Shown: positions 1 through 6,453, counted from the first letter of the stretch. The stretch is DNA of 6,888 nucleotides from Solirubrobacterales bacterium (GCA_016215085.1 JACRMD010000178.1:1-6888); one strand, 5' to 3'. The notes: generated by a model not told the origin, from the letters alone. Program-made: numbers and translations.

Positions 1-913
1 GCCCGCGGTCGGTGGCCGCGACCGGCTCGCCGTCCGCGCGGACGCCGCCGGGCCCCAGCACGGGCCCGGCGCCCGCCGCCTGCAGCGCGGCGCGCGCCGC
101 GGCGAGCGCCGCGTCGAGCCGCTCCTGCTCCTCGGGGTCGGCCGTGGCATCCCGCGCCTGCGCCGAGGCGAGCAGCGGGCGGAGGACGTCGATGGGCAGC
201 GGGAACACGATCGTGGAGGACGCGCCGCCGCTGACCTCGACGAGCGTCTGGAGGTAGCGCAGCTGCAAGGCGACCGGGTTGCGGCTGATCACGTCCGCGG
301 CGTCGCTCAGCCGCGCCGCCGCCTGGAACTCGGCCTCGGCGGCGATCACCTTGGCGCGTCGCTCGCGCTCGGCCTCGGCCTGGCGCGCCATCGCGTGCTG
401 CATCGGCCCCGGGATCTCGACGTCCTTGATCTCGACGGTCGTCACCTTGACGCCCCACGGCTCGGTCTGGTCGTCGATGATCTGCTGCAGGTGGTCGTTG
501 AGCCGCTCGCGCTCGGACAGCAGCGCGTCGAGGTCGGCCTTGCCCAGCACCGAGCGCAGCGTCGTCTGCGCGATCTGCGACGTCGCCGCGACGACGTTCT
601 CGATCTCGATCACCGAGCGCGTCGGGTCGACGACGCGGTAGTAGGCGACCGCGGTCACGCGCGCCGGGACGTTGTCGCGGGTGATGACCTCCTGGACGGG
701 GACCTTGAGCGTCACGGTCCGCAGACTCACGCGCACCATCCGGTCCAGCACGGGCATCAGCAGCACGAGGCCCGGGCCACGGTGCTCGGTGACCCGCCCG
801 AGCCGGAACACCACGCCGCGCTCGTACTCGCGCAGCACGCGGACCGACGCGGCGAGCAGCGCGGCGGCGACCGCGACGAGGCACACCAGGACGATCACGG
901 CGGCGAGGATCAT
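1..913 (-). CDS. Slipin/stomatin-type SPFH (band 7) membrane protein, C-terminus off window
   Basis: A membrane-anchored SPFH protein of the prokaryotic slipin type; such proteins oligomerise in the membrane and form lipid-raft-like scaffolds. 304 residues are visible with no stop, so the 3' end lies beyond position 1. Residues 1-22 form one hydrophobic anchor. The band 7 start follows, with the slipin hallmark LREYERGVVFRLGR (27-40) and GPGLVLLMPVLDRM (46-59). The core then runs through VITRDNVPARVTAVAYYRV (76-94), ending near VEIPGPMQHAMARQAEAERE (165-184) and a charged, Ala/Glu-rich helix (about 176-205). FPLPIDVLRPL (237-247) is the typical slipin end. The Ala-rich tail after about 250 is low in information. 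The ATG overlaps the nfeD stop as ATGA (910-913). A GGGAG Shine-Dalgarno motif sits 8 bases upstream, inside nfeD, so translation is probably coupled. The family is certain; the physiological role is unknown. Confidence 0.93.
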   Translation of the reverse strand, partial: MILAAVIVLVCLVAVAAALLAASVRVLREYERGVVFRLGRVTEHRGPGLVLLMPVLDRMVRVSLRTVTLKVPVQEVITRDNVPARVTAVAYYRVVDPTRSVIEIENVVAATSQIAQTTLRSVLGKADLDALLSERERLNDHLQQIIDDQTEPWGVKVTTVEIKDVEIPGPMQHAMARQAEAERERRAKVIAAEAEFQAAARLSDAADVISRNPVALQLRYLQTLVEVSGGASSTIVFPLPIDVLRPLLASAQARDATADPEEQERLDAALAAARAALQAAGAGPVLGPGGVRADGEPVAATDRG

Positions 914-1386
914 GCGATCAGCTCCCAGTCCTCGGCGGGACGGACGCAGAGGGTGAGGCCCATGACCCGCTCGACGACCACGACGTCGCCCTCGTGGAGT
1001 GCGGGCGCGTCGTCCGCGTCAGACCCCCAGCTGCGGCGGGCGCGCCACAGCGCCCCGTCGAGGTAGATCTGGCCGCCGGGCTCGTTCCAGCGACGCACGA
1101 CGCCGAGCTGCCCGGCCAGGCCCTCCGGCCCGGACCGCGGGCGCCCCTGGCGGATGCGGCGGACGTGGCGCGCCCCGAGCAGGCCCCACCCGCCGGCGGC
1201 GAGCCCCACGCCGACGGCGACCGGGATCGCGACCGCCGCCGCGACGCCGGCGCCCGCCGTGAGCGCCAGCACCCCGGCGATCAGCGCCACGCCGGCCAGC
1301 ACGCCGAGCAGGCCGCCCGGGACATGCGCCTCGGCAACCACCACCACCACGCCCAAGAGCAGGAGGAGGATCCCGAGGAGGGTCAT
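910..1386 (-). CDS. NfeD-family membrane protein, short form with C-terminal OB-fold
   Basis: A 158-residue NfeD-like protein, the usual genomic partner of slipins. Residues 1-18, 22-44 and 47-71 are three hydrophobic segments. A basic linker follows (RHVRRIRQGRPR, 73-84). The soluble OB-fold domain covers about 86-157, with the family pattern GPEGLAGQLGVV, then G-Q-I-Y-L-D-G-A-L-W-R-A, then HEGDVVVVERVMGLTLCV (131-148). It lacks the N-terminal ClpP-like serine protease domain of long NfeD proteins, so it is the short form and no proteolytic activity is expected. The start at 1386 was chosen because it begins the first membrane helix directly and has GAGG 6 bases upstream. The open frame continues far upstream, to 2460, only because it is antisense to the synthetase gene. 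It overlaps the slipin start by 4 bases. In known pairs the two proteins are thought to act together in membrane quality control or organisation. Confidence 0.92.
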   Translation of the reverse strand: MTLLGILLLLLGVVVVVAEAHVPGGLLGVLAGVALIAGVLALTAGAGVAAAVAIPVAVGVGLAAGGWGLLGARHVRRIRQGRPRSGPEGLAGQLGVVRRWNEPGGQIYLDGALWRARRSWGSDADDAPALHEGDVVVVERVMGLTLCVRPAEDWELIA

Positions 1387-1402
1387 CTGTGGCCTCGCGC
1401 CG

Positions 1403-1408
1403 ATGATA
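1403..1408 (-). promoter_or_regulatory. Candidate -10 element for the nfeD-slipin operon
   Basis: Read on the minus strand, TATCAT lies 17 bases before the nfeD ATG, in a surrounding sequence that is almost all G and C. Transcription starting about 7 bases later would give a short leader that still includes the GAGG ribosome-binding motif. No convincing -35 hexamer is present 16-18 bases upstream (best is TGGTGG), so this is a tentative call resting on one AT-rich hexamer. Confidence 0.3.
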
Positions 1409-1488
1409 CGCCCGCCGTCGTGCCTCCACCAGCCGATCCGGGTGGGCTGGTCCGGGTACCCCTGTGCCTGCAGGCGACCCCACACGAC

Positions 1489-1493
1489 GGGAG
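1489..1493 (+). promoter_or_regulatory. Shine-Dalgarno motif that fixes the GTG start of the acyl-CoA synthetase
   Basis: GGGAG ends 7 bases before the GTG at 1501, an ideal spacing. The downstream in-frame ATG at 1516 would have this motif 22 bases away, with no better one in between. The upstream open frame (to 994) is antisense to nfeD. This favours the GTG start. Confidence 0.65.
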
Positions 1494-1500
1494 CGGACCG

Positions 1501-3096
1501 GTGGCACCCCAGACCATGTGCGAGGCCTTCCAGGCGACGGCGGCGGAGCGCCCGGAGGAGGTGGCGCTGCGCACGAAGGACGACGCCGCCCGGGTCACGT
1601 GGGGCGCCTACGCCGACCGCGTGCGCCGGCTCGCCGCGGGCCTGCACGCGCTCGGCGTGCGCCGCGGCGACACGGTGGCGCTCATGCTGACCAACCGGCC
1701 GGAGTTCCACCTCGTCGACACCGCCGCGATGCACCTCGGAGCGGTCCCGTTCTCGATGTACAACACCTCGTCGCCCACGCAGGTCGAGTTCTTCGTCCGT
1801 GACTCGGGCGCGCGCCTGGCGATCGTGGAGGAGGGCTTCCGCGACCGGGTCGCGGCCGAGCGGGTCCTCACGCTCGAGCAGCTCGGGGAGATCGAGTCCG
1901 CCGGCGAGGGAGCGGACCTCGACTTCGACGCGGCCTGGCGCGGCGTCGAGCCCGGGGACCTGCTGACGCTCATCTACACCTCCGGCACCACGGGCGACCC
2001 CAAGGCGGTGCAGATCACGCACCGCAACATGATCGCGGCGGGGACCTCGTACGACGAGCTGATCGGCTTCCCCCGCGGCGGGCGCATCGTCTCCTACCTG
2101 CCGATGGCCCACATCGCGGAGCGCAACTGCTCGCAGTACTACCCGATGCTGTTCGGCCTCCAGGTGACGTGCTGCCCCGACGCCCGCCAGGTCGCCGCGT
2201 ACTTCCCGGAGGTCCGGCCGTCGTGGTTCTTCGCGGTCCCGCGCATCTTCGAGAAGCTCCAGGCGGCGATCCTCGCGGGGGCCGACGCCGCCCTGCACGA
2301 GGCGATCGACCGCGGCCTGGCGCGCGTGCGCGGCGAGGACGGGCCGGAGCCGGACGAGGCGCAGCTCGCGGGCCTGCGCGAGCGGCTCGGGCTCGACCAC
2401 CTGGAGGCGCTGAACGTCGGCGCCGCGCCGACGCCGCCCGAGGTCATCGAGTTCTTCCACGCGATCGGGCTGCCGCTCGGCGAGCTGTGGGGCATGAGCG
2501 AGACCACCGGCCTCGGGGCCTGCAACCCGCCCGAGCGGCCGAGGATCGGCACGGTGGGGCCGCCGGCGCCCGGCGTGGAGATCCGCCTCGCCGAGGACGG
2601 GGAGATCGAGGTGCGCGGCGGCTGCGTCACGCCGGGCTACCGCAACCGGCCCGACCTCACCGCCGAGGCGTTCACCGACGACGGCTGGCTGCGCACCGGC
2701 GACGTCGGCAGCTTCGACGAGGACGGCTACCTGTCGATCGTCGACCGCAAGAAGGAGCTCATCATCAACGCGGCCGGCAAGAACATGTCGCCGTCGAACA
2801 TCGAGAGCCGGCTCAAGGCGTCGAGCCCGCTGATCGGCTCGGCGGTCGCGATCGGCGACCGGCGCCCGTACAACGTCGCTCTGGTCGTCCTGGACCCCGA
2901 CGGCGCCGCCGTGTTCGCGCGGCAGGCCGGGCTCGGCGAGCGCTCCGTCGAGCAGATCAAGCGCTTCCGGGTGCTGCCCACCGAGTGGCAGCCCGGCGGC
3001 GACGAGCTGACGCCGACGATGAAGCTCAAGCGCAAGCCGATCGCCGAGCGCTACGCGGCGGAGATCGAGGAGCTCTACGCGAAGGCGCGCGCATGA
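1501..3096 (+). CDS. AMP-forming long-chain acyl-CoA synthetase (FadD/ACSL type)
   Basis: Adenylates a fatty acid with ATP and transfers it to CoA, in the cytosol or at the membrane face. From GTG 1501 it has 531 residues, somewhat shorter than typical FadD15-type enzymes of about 600. The motifs are complete: the P-loop-like YTSGTTGDPK (159-168), LWGMSETTG (329-337) before the adenylate pocket, RTGD (398-401) with the ribose-binding Asp401, the hinge DRKKELIINAAGKNMSP (415-431), and TPTMKLKRKP near the end (504-513), where Lys508 is the likely adenylation lysine. NAAGKNMSPSNIE and LTPTMKLKRK are typical of the long-chain (ACSL-like) branch, not of acetyl-CoA synthetase. It is the first gene of a tight operon, and its stop overlaps the next start as ATGA (3093-3096). 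The chain-length range cannot be read from sequence. An ATG at 1516 is the alternative start. Confidence 0.93.
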   Translation: MAPQTMCEAFQATAAERPEEVALRTKDDAARVTWGAYADRVRRLAAGLHALGVRRGDTVALMLTNRPEFHLVDTAAMHLGAVPFSMYNTSSPTQVEFFVRDSGARLAIVEEGFRDRVAAERVLTLEQLGEIESAGEGADLDFDAAWRGVEPGDLLTLIYTSGTTGDPKAVQITHRNMIAAGTSYDELIGFPRGGRIVSYLPMAHIAERNCSQYYPMLFGLQVTCCPDARQVAAYFPEVRPSWFFAVPRIFEKLQAAILAGADAALHEAIDRGLARVRGEDGPEPDEAQLAGLRERLGLDHLEALNVGAAPTPPEVIEFFHAIGLPLGELWGMSETTGLGACNPPERPRIGTVGPPAPGVEIRLAEDGEIEVRGGCVTPGYRNRPDLTAEAFTDDGWLRTGDVGSFDEDGYLSIVDRKKELIINAAGKNMSPSNIESRLKASSPLIGSAVAIGDRRPYNVALVVLDPDGAAVFARQAGLGERSVEQIKRFRVLPTEWQPGGDELTPTMKLKRKPIAERYAAEIEELYAKARA

Positions 3097-3416
3097 GCGG
3101 CCGCCCGCTCTGGCGGCGCGGCTTCGACGCGCTCGAGCGACCCGTCGGCGACGTCATCGCCGGCGCGGTGCAGAGCCAGCCGTTCGCCGACGGCGTGGCG
3201 CTCGGGCTGCACCTCGAGCGGCTGGTCCGGCGCGAGGTCGAGCGCGGCACCCGCCGCTGGCTGCACGCGGTCAACCTGCCCACCGCGACCGACGTCCGCC
3301 GGCTCTCGCAGCAGGTCGCCGAGCTCCAGCGCCAGGTCCGCGCGCTCTCGCACGAGCTCGACGCGCTGGAGACGGCGCCGCCGCCGCGGCGGCGCTCGGC
3401 CAGGAGCGCGTCGTGA
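3093..3416 (+). CDS. Small PhaE/phasin-like coiled-coil protein, putative PHA synthase partner
   Basis: A 107-residue protein lying between the acyl-CoA synthetase and the PHA synthase. The start is the ATG overlapping the previous stop by 4 bases, with GAAGG 7 bases upstream. Residues 1-56 are amphipathic and mixed in charge (PVGDVIAGAVQSQPFADGVA, then LHLERLVRREVERGTRRWLH). Then comes NLPTATDVRRLSQQVAELQR (61-80), a form of the LPT-x-x-(D/E)-V-x-x-L motif found at the C-terminal end of PhaE subunits and several phasins. A regular heptad follows, V68-L71-V75-L78-V82-L85-L89-L92, predicting a short coiled coil. The tail is Pro/Arg-rich and basic (95-107). No enzymatic motif or signal peptide is seen. 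PhaE proteins are usually about 350 residues and class IV PhaR about 200, so this would be a strongly reduced partner. The gene is firmly supported by coupling on both sides; the function is inferred. Confidence 0.8.
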   Translation: MSGRPLWRRGFDALERPVGDVIAGAVQSQPFADGVALGLHLERLVRREVERGTRRWLHAVNLPTATDVRRLSQQVAELQRQVRALSHELDALETAPPPRRRSARSAS

Positions 3417-4504
3417 GCGGGGTGACGCAGGCGCCGGAGGCGCTGCTCAAGCGCCTCGAGCGCGACGTCGCCCGCGCGGTGCGGCGCGGGCGCAACGGGC
3501 TGCGCTACGCCGCCGGCACGCAGCGCACGCGCGTCGGCCAGACGCCCAAGGACGTCGTGTGGCGGCGCGACAAGGCCGAGCTCTGGCGCTACCGCAACGA
3601 CGCGATCCGCTACGCGCCGCCCGTCGTCGTGGTCCACAGCCTGGTCAGCCGCAGCTACGTCCTCGACCTGCACCCGGCCAACAGCGCGATCCGCACGCTG
3701 ACGGACGCGGGGCTGGACATGATGCTGCTCGACTGGGGCGTCGCCGACGCGGTCGACGCGGACAACGGCCTGGAGACCTACGCCGACGAGTACCTCCCGG
3801 CCGCGGTGGACGCGGCGCGCGAGGCGGCGGGGACCGACGACGTGACGCTGCTGGGCTACTGCTTCGGCGGCGTCCTGAGCCTCCTCTCGCTGGCCCGTCA
3901 CCCGGAGCTGCCGGTGCGCAACCTCATCGCGATGGCGACGCCGGTCGACTTCGAGGGCATGGCCTCGATGACCGGCCTGCTGCGCAGCCGGCGCCTGCAC
4001 CCGGAGGACGTGCTCGACGAGACCGGCAACGTCCCGCCCGAGGCGGTGGAGAACGCGTTCCGCCTGCTGCGCCCCACGGGCGAGGTCGCGCAGTACGCGA
4101 CGCTGTGGGAGAACCTCTGGAACGACCAGTACATGGAGGGCTACCAGCCGATGGCCCAGTGGACGCGCGACCACGTCCCGTTCCCCGGCCGGGCGTTCCT
4201 GCAGACGGTCGACCTGCTCGTGCGCGACAACGCCCTCGTGCACGGGCCGCTGCGCCTCGCCGGCCGGGACGCCGACCTGGCAGCGATCACCTGCCCGTTC
4301 CTCAACGTCATGGCCGAGCGCGACCACATCGTGCCCGCCGGCGCGGCGCGGCCGCTCGAGGGCCTCGTGGGCTCCGAGGACGCCGAGACGCTGTGCCTCG
4401 ACGCGGGGCACGTCGGCCTCGTCGCCAGTCGCACCGCCGCCAAGGTGACGCTCCCGCACATCGCCGAGTGGGTCCAGCGCCACAGCGACCGGGTGGAGGC
4501 GTGA
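3413..4504 (+). CDS. phaC: Class III-like polyhydroxyalkanoate synthase catalytic subunit (PhaC)
   Basis: Polymerises (R)-3-hydroxyacyl-CoA into polyester at the granule surface, releasing CoA. It has 363 residues and an alpha/beta-hydrolase fold. The lipase-like box is GYCFGG (148-153), with Cys150 in place of serine as in PHA synthases. The acid is Asp304 in MAERDHIVP, and the general base is His333 in DAGHVGLV. These positions nearly match the Allochromatium class III enzyme (C149, D302, H331; about 355 residues, from memory). Other PhaC hallmarks are VVVVHSLVSRSYVLDLHPAN followed by LDMMLLDWG. The N-terminal region of about 30-60 residues is short, as in class III/IV and unlike class I (about 590 residues). 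The GTG start overlaps the previous stop (GTGA, 3413-3416), with AGGAG 6 bases upstream; GTG 3422 is a weaker alternative. Class III enzymes need a second subunit, and the preceding small coiled-coil gene is the candidate. Substrate chain length cannot be told. Confidence 0.88.
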   Translation: MSGVTQAPEALLKRLERDVARAVRRGRNGLRYAAGTQRTRVGQTPKDVVWRRDKAELWRYRNDAIRYAPPVVVVHSLVSRSYVLDLHPANSAIRTLTDAGLDMMLLDWGVADAVDADNGLETYADEYLPAAVDAAREAAGTDDVTLLGYCFGGVLSLLSLARHPELPVRNLIAMATPVDFEGMASMTGLLRSRRLHPEDVLDETGNVPPEAVENAFRLLRPTGEVAQYATLWENLWNDQYMEGYQPMAQWTRDHVPFPGRAFLQTVDLLVRDNALVHGPLRLAGRDADLAAITCPFLNVMAERDHIVPAGAARPLEGLVGSEDAETLCLDAGHVGLVASRTAAKVTLPHIAEWVQRHSDRVEA

Positions 4505-5028
4505 TGGAGCTCCGGCGTCCCGAGACGCGCGACGTCGACGCGCTCCTGGCGTTCTTCGCCGCGGTGCCCGCGCACGAGCGCACGTTCTTCAAGGAGGAGG
4601 TGCTGGATCGGGCGGCGGTCGAGGGCTGGGTGCGCGACGAGCGCGGCCGCCGGGCGATCGCCTGCGAGGACGGCGCGGTCGCCGGGTACGCGGCGGTCGT
4701 CCCGCTCCCCGGCTGGTCCGACCACGTCGGCGAGCTGCGGCTCGTCGTCCACCCGGCGCGGCGGCGATCGGGCGTCGGCCGCGCGCTGGCGCGCTGGGCG
4801 CTGCTCGAGGCCGTGCACGGTGGGCTGCGAAAGGTCGTGGTCGAGGTGGTGGCCGACCAGGAGGGCGCCGTGGCGATGTTCCAGGCGCTCGGCTTCCGCG
4901 GCGAGGCGCTGCTGCACGACCACGTCCGCGACCACGACGGCGAGCTGCGCGACCTCGTGCTGCTCGCGCACCCGGTCGACGAGCAGTGGGAGGCGATGGC
5001 GTCGCTCGGGCTCGACGTCACGGCGTGA
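4504..5028 (+). CDS. GNAT-family N-acetyltransferase
   Basis: A 174-residue protein of the Gcn5-related acetyltransferase fold. It should transfer an acyl group, normally acetyl, from CoA to an amine; the substrate is unknown. The N-terminal beta-alpha unit is MELRRPETRDVDALLAFF. The CoA pyrophosphate-binding motif A is LRLVVHPARRRSGVGRALAR (78-97), with R-R-x-G-x-G at 87-92. Motif B follows as KVVVEVVADQEGAVAMFQAL and GFRGEALLHDHVRD. The ATG shares one base with the phaC stop (TGATG), with GGAGG 4 bases upstream inside phaC, so it is part of the same operon and probably translationally coupled. The 3' end overlaps the convergent oxidoreductase gene by 11 bases. Its place behind phaC suggests a role linked to PHA or fatty-acid metabolism, for example protein lysine acetylation, but this is context only. 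Confidence 0.88.
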   Translation: MELRRPETRDVDALLAFFAAVPAHERTFFKEEVLDRAAVEGWVRDERGRRAIACEDGAVAGYAAVVPLPGWSDHVGELRLVVHPARRRSGVGRALARWALLEAVHGGLRKVVVEVVADQEGAVAMFQALGFRGEALLHDHVRDHDGELRDLVLLAHPVDEQWEAMASLGLDVTA

Positions 5029-6448
5029 CGTTGCGGTTGGAGCGGAACACGTTGCCGGGGTCGTACTCGCGCTTGATCGCGCGCAGCCGGCCGAGGTTCG
5101 CGCCGTAGCTGGCGGCGATGCGGTCCTCGGACTCGTCGGCGCTCTGGAAGTTGATGTAGTTGCCGCCCGTGGAGAACGGCCGGATGCGCTCCCAGGCGGC
5201 GCGCACCCAGCCGGGGAACCCCTCGCACCCGGGCGCGTGCGGTTCCCAGCCGCCGATGACCCCGATGACGTAGCGCGCGTCGCGGTTGCCGACCACGCCG
5301 TCGTCGCCCGCGCGGTCGTTCAGCGCCCCGCCGATGTGCAGCAGCCCGAGCTGCGCGTCGGGGATCGGGCACTGCGCCCCGAGGTCGCGCCACGTCGACA
5401 GCAGCTCGTCGTCGAGGCCCGCCAGGTACTCGGTCTTCCAGTAGTAGTGCCTGCCCTTGGGCTCGGTGGCGTCGAGGTAGGACTGGACCTGCACGTAGGG
5501 CTGCTCGTGCAGCAGGTCGAACACGGGCGCGCCCAGCGCGCGGAGCGGCGCCAGCGCGTCCTCGGCCCGGCGCAGGTCCCCGCTGTAGCAGACGGCCATC
5601 GCGCAGATCCGCTCGCCCTGCCAGGCCTCGGGCACGAACGGCGCCGCGGGGGCCCGGAGCAGGTTCATCCAGACCGCCAGCTCGCGCGGCGCTGTGGCCG
5701 TCAGCTCCCGGTATGCGGGCAGGATCTCGGCGGCACGCTCGAACGGCCAGGCGATGAGCCCGCCGAGCACCGTCGGGCCCACCGGGTGCACGCGCAGGGT
5801 GAACGACGTGACGACCCCCAGGTTCGCGCCCGCGCCGCGCATCGCCCAGAAGAGGTCGGGACGCTCATCGGCGCCGGCGTGCAGGACCCGGCCGTCGGCG
5901 GTGACGATCTCGACCTCGAGCAGGTTGTCCACCGTCCAGCCGAACCGGCGCGTGAGGTAGCCCAGGCCGCCGCCCAGCGTCAGGCCGGCGAGCCCCACCT
6001 CAGAGAAGAAGCCCAGCGGCGTGGCCAGGCCGTGCTCCTGCGCGGCGCGGTCGACGTCGCCGAGCCGGCAGCCCGCCTGCGCCGTGACGGTCCGGGCGGC
6101 CGGATCCACGACGACATCGCGCCACGCGCCCAGGTCGATGGTCATCCCGCCGTCGGCCAGCGCGGTGCCGGCGACGTTGTGTCCGCCGCCGCGCACGGCG
6201 ACCGCCAGGCCGTGGTCGCGCGCGAACACGACCGCGTGGGCGACGTCGTCGGCGCCGACGGGCTGCACGACGATGGCGGGCGCCTTGTCGACGGCGCCGT
6301 TCCACAGCCGCGTGGCCTCGTCGAAGCCCGGGTCGCACGCGACCAGCACCGGGCCGCGGACCCGCGAGCGCAGGTCGTCGAGGGCGCCGCGCGCCGAGGG
6401 GAGAGCGACCGCCTGCGCCTCGCGTTCCCGATCGATGTTCTGCGTCAT
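5018..6448 (-). CDS. FAD-linked oxidoreductase, berberine bridge enzyme (BBE) family
   Basis: A 476-residue flavoprotein of the PCMH/VAO fold that oxidises an unidentified substrate, usually an alcohol, sugar or alkaloid-like compound, with oxygen as usual acceptor. The FAD-binding part spans about 52-225, with VRGGGHNVAG (85-94), where His90 is the expected covalent 8-alpha FAD attachment site, and SEVGLAGLTLGGGLGYLTRR (149-168). At the place where bicovalent BBE enzymes carry a second flavin-linking Cys, this protein has Phe148, so linkage should be through histidine only. The C-terminal BBE segment is NYINF (430-434) through LRAIKREYDPGNVFRSNRN (455-473). No signal peptide is seen, so it is probably cytoplasmic. 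The start at 6448 has GGGAGG at 5 bases; an upstream ATG at 6511 lacks a ribosome-binding motif. It lies downstream of a LuxR-type regulator on the same strand. Confidence 0.93.
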   Translation of the reverse strand: MTQNIDREREAQAVALPSARGALDDLRSRVRGPVLVACDPGFDEATRLWNGAVDKAPAIVVQPVGADDVAHAVVFARDHGLAVAVRGGGHNVAGTALADGGMTIDLGAWRDVVVDPAARTVTAQAGCRLGDVDRAAQEHGLATPLGFFSEVGLAGLTLGGGLGYLTRRFGWTVDNLLEVEIVTADGRVLHAGADERPDLFWAMRGAGANLGVVTSFTLRVHPVGPTVLGGLIAWPFERAAEILPAYRELTATAPRELAVWMNLLRAPAAPFVPEAWQGERICAMAVCYSGDLRRAEDALAPLRALGAPVFDLLHEQPYVQVQSYLDATEPKGRHYYWKTEYLAGLDDELLSTWRDLGAQCPIPDAQLGLLHIGGALNDRAGDDGVVGNRDARYVIGVIGGWEPHAPGCEGFPGWVRAAWERIRPFSTGGNYINFQSADESEDRIAASYGANLGRLRAIKREYDPGNVFRSNRNVTP

Positions 6449-6453
6449 GACGG

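Larger units (their letters stand above)
1387..1500. promoter_or_regulatory. Divergent intergenic control region between nfeD and acyl-CoA synthetase genes
   Basis: This 114-base gap separates two divergent transcription units and must hold promoters for both. It contains two perfect palindromes: GGGTACCC at 1454-1461 and GCCTGCAGGC at 1466-1475. They are 4 bases apart and lie 26-47 bases upstream of the synthetase start. They could be half of an operator, but palindromes of this length are expected fairly often by chance at this GC content. No clear sigma-70 -35/-10 pair is visible for the plus-strand operon. Confidence 0.4.

Noticed and set aside
12..1066. Several plus-strand frames opposite the slipin and nfeD genes
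   Set aside because: They are Ser/Arg/Thr- or Asp/Arg/His-rich shadows. The minus strand carries the recognisable SPFH and NfeD proteins.
994..1500. N-terminal extension of the acyl-CoA synthetase to 994
   Set aside because: This part is antisense to nfeD, has low-complexity Pro/Ala/Arg composition and no family similarity. The GTG at 1501 with a well-placed ribosome-binding motif explains the gene.
910..2460. 516-codon open frame on the minus strand as one large gene
   Set aside because: Only its last 158 codons (from 1386) look like a real protein (NfeD). The upstream part is antisense to the acyl-CoA synthetase and is Arg/Glu/Ala-rich with no domain, as expected from opposite-strand reading of GC-rich coding DNA.
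3081..3085. Separate promoter within the cassette before the small coiled-coil gene
   Set aside because: Only a ribosome-binding motif (GAAGG) is seen; there is no AT-rich -10 in this GC-rich stretch, and the 4-base overlap favours one transcript.
3026..4483. 485-codon minus-strand frame opposite phaC
   Set aside because: Arg/Val/His-rich translation with no motif. The plus strand here has a clear PhaC with a catalytic triad and coupled neighbours.
3559..4503. Upstream extension of the GNAT frame through phaC
   Set aside because: Composition is Arg/Pro/Gly-rich shadow coding. The GNAT fold begins exactly at the ATG at 4504, which has GGAGG upstream.
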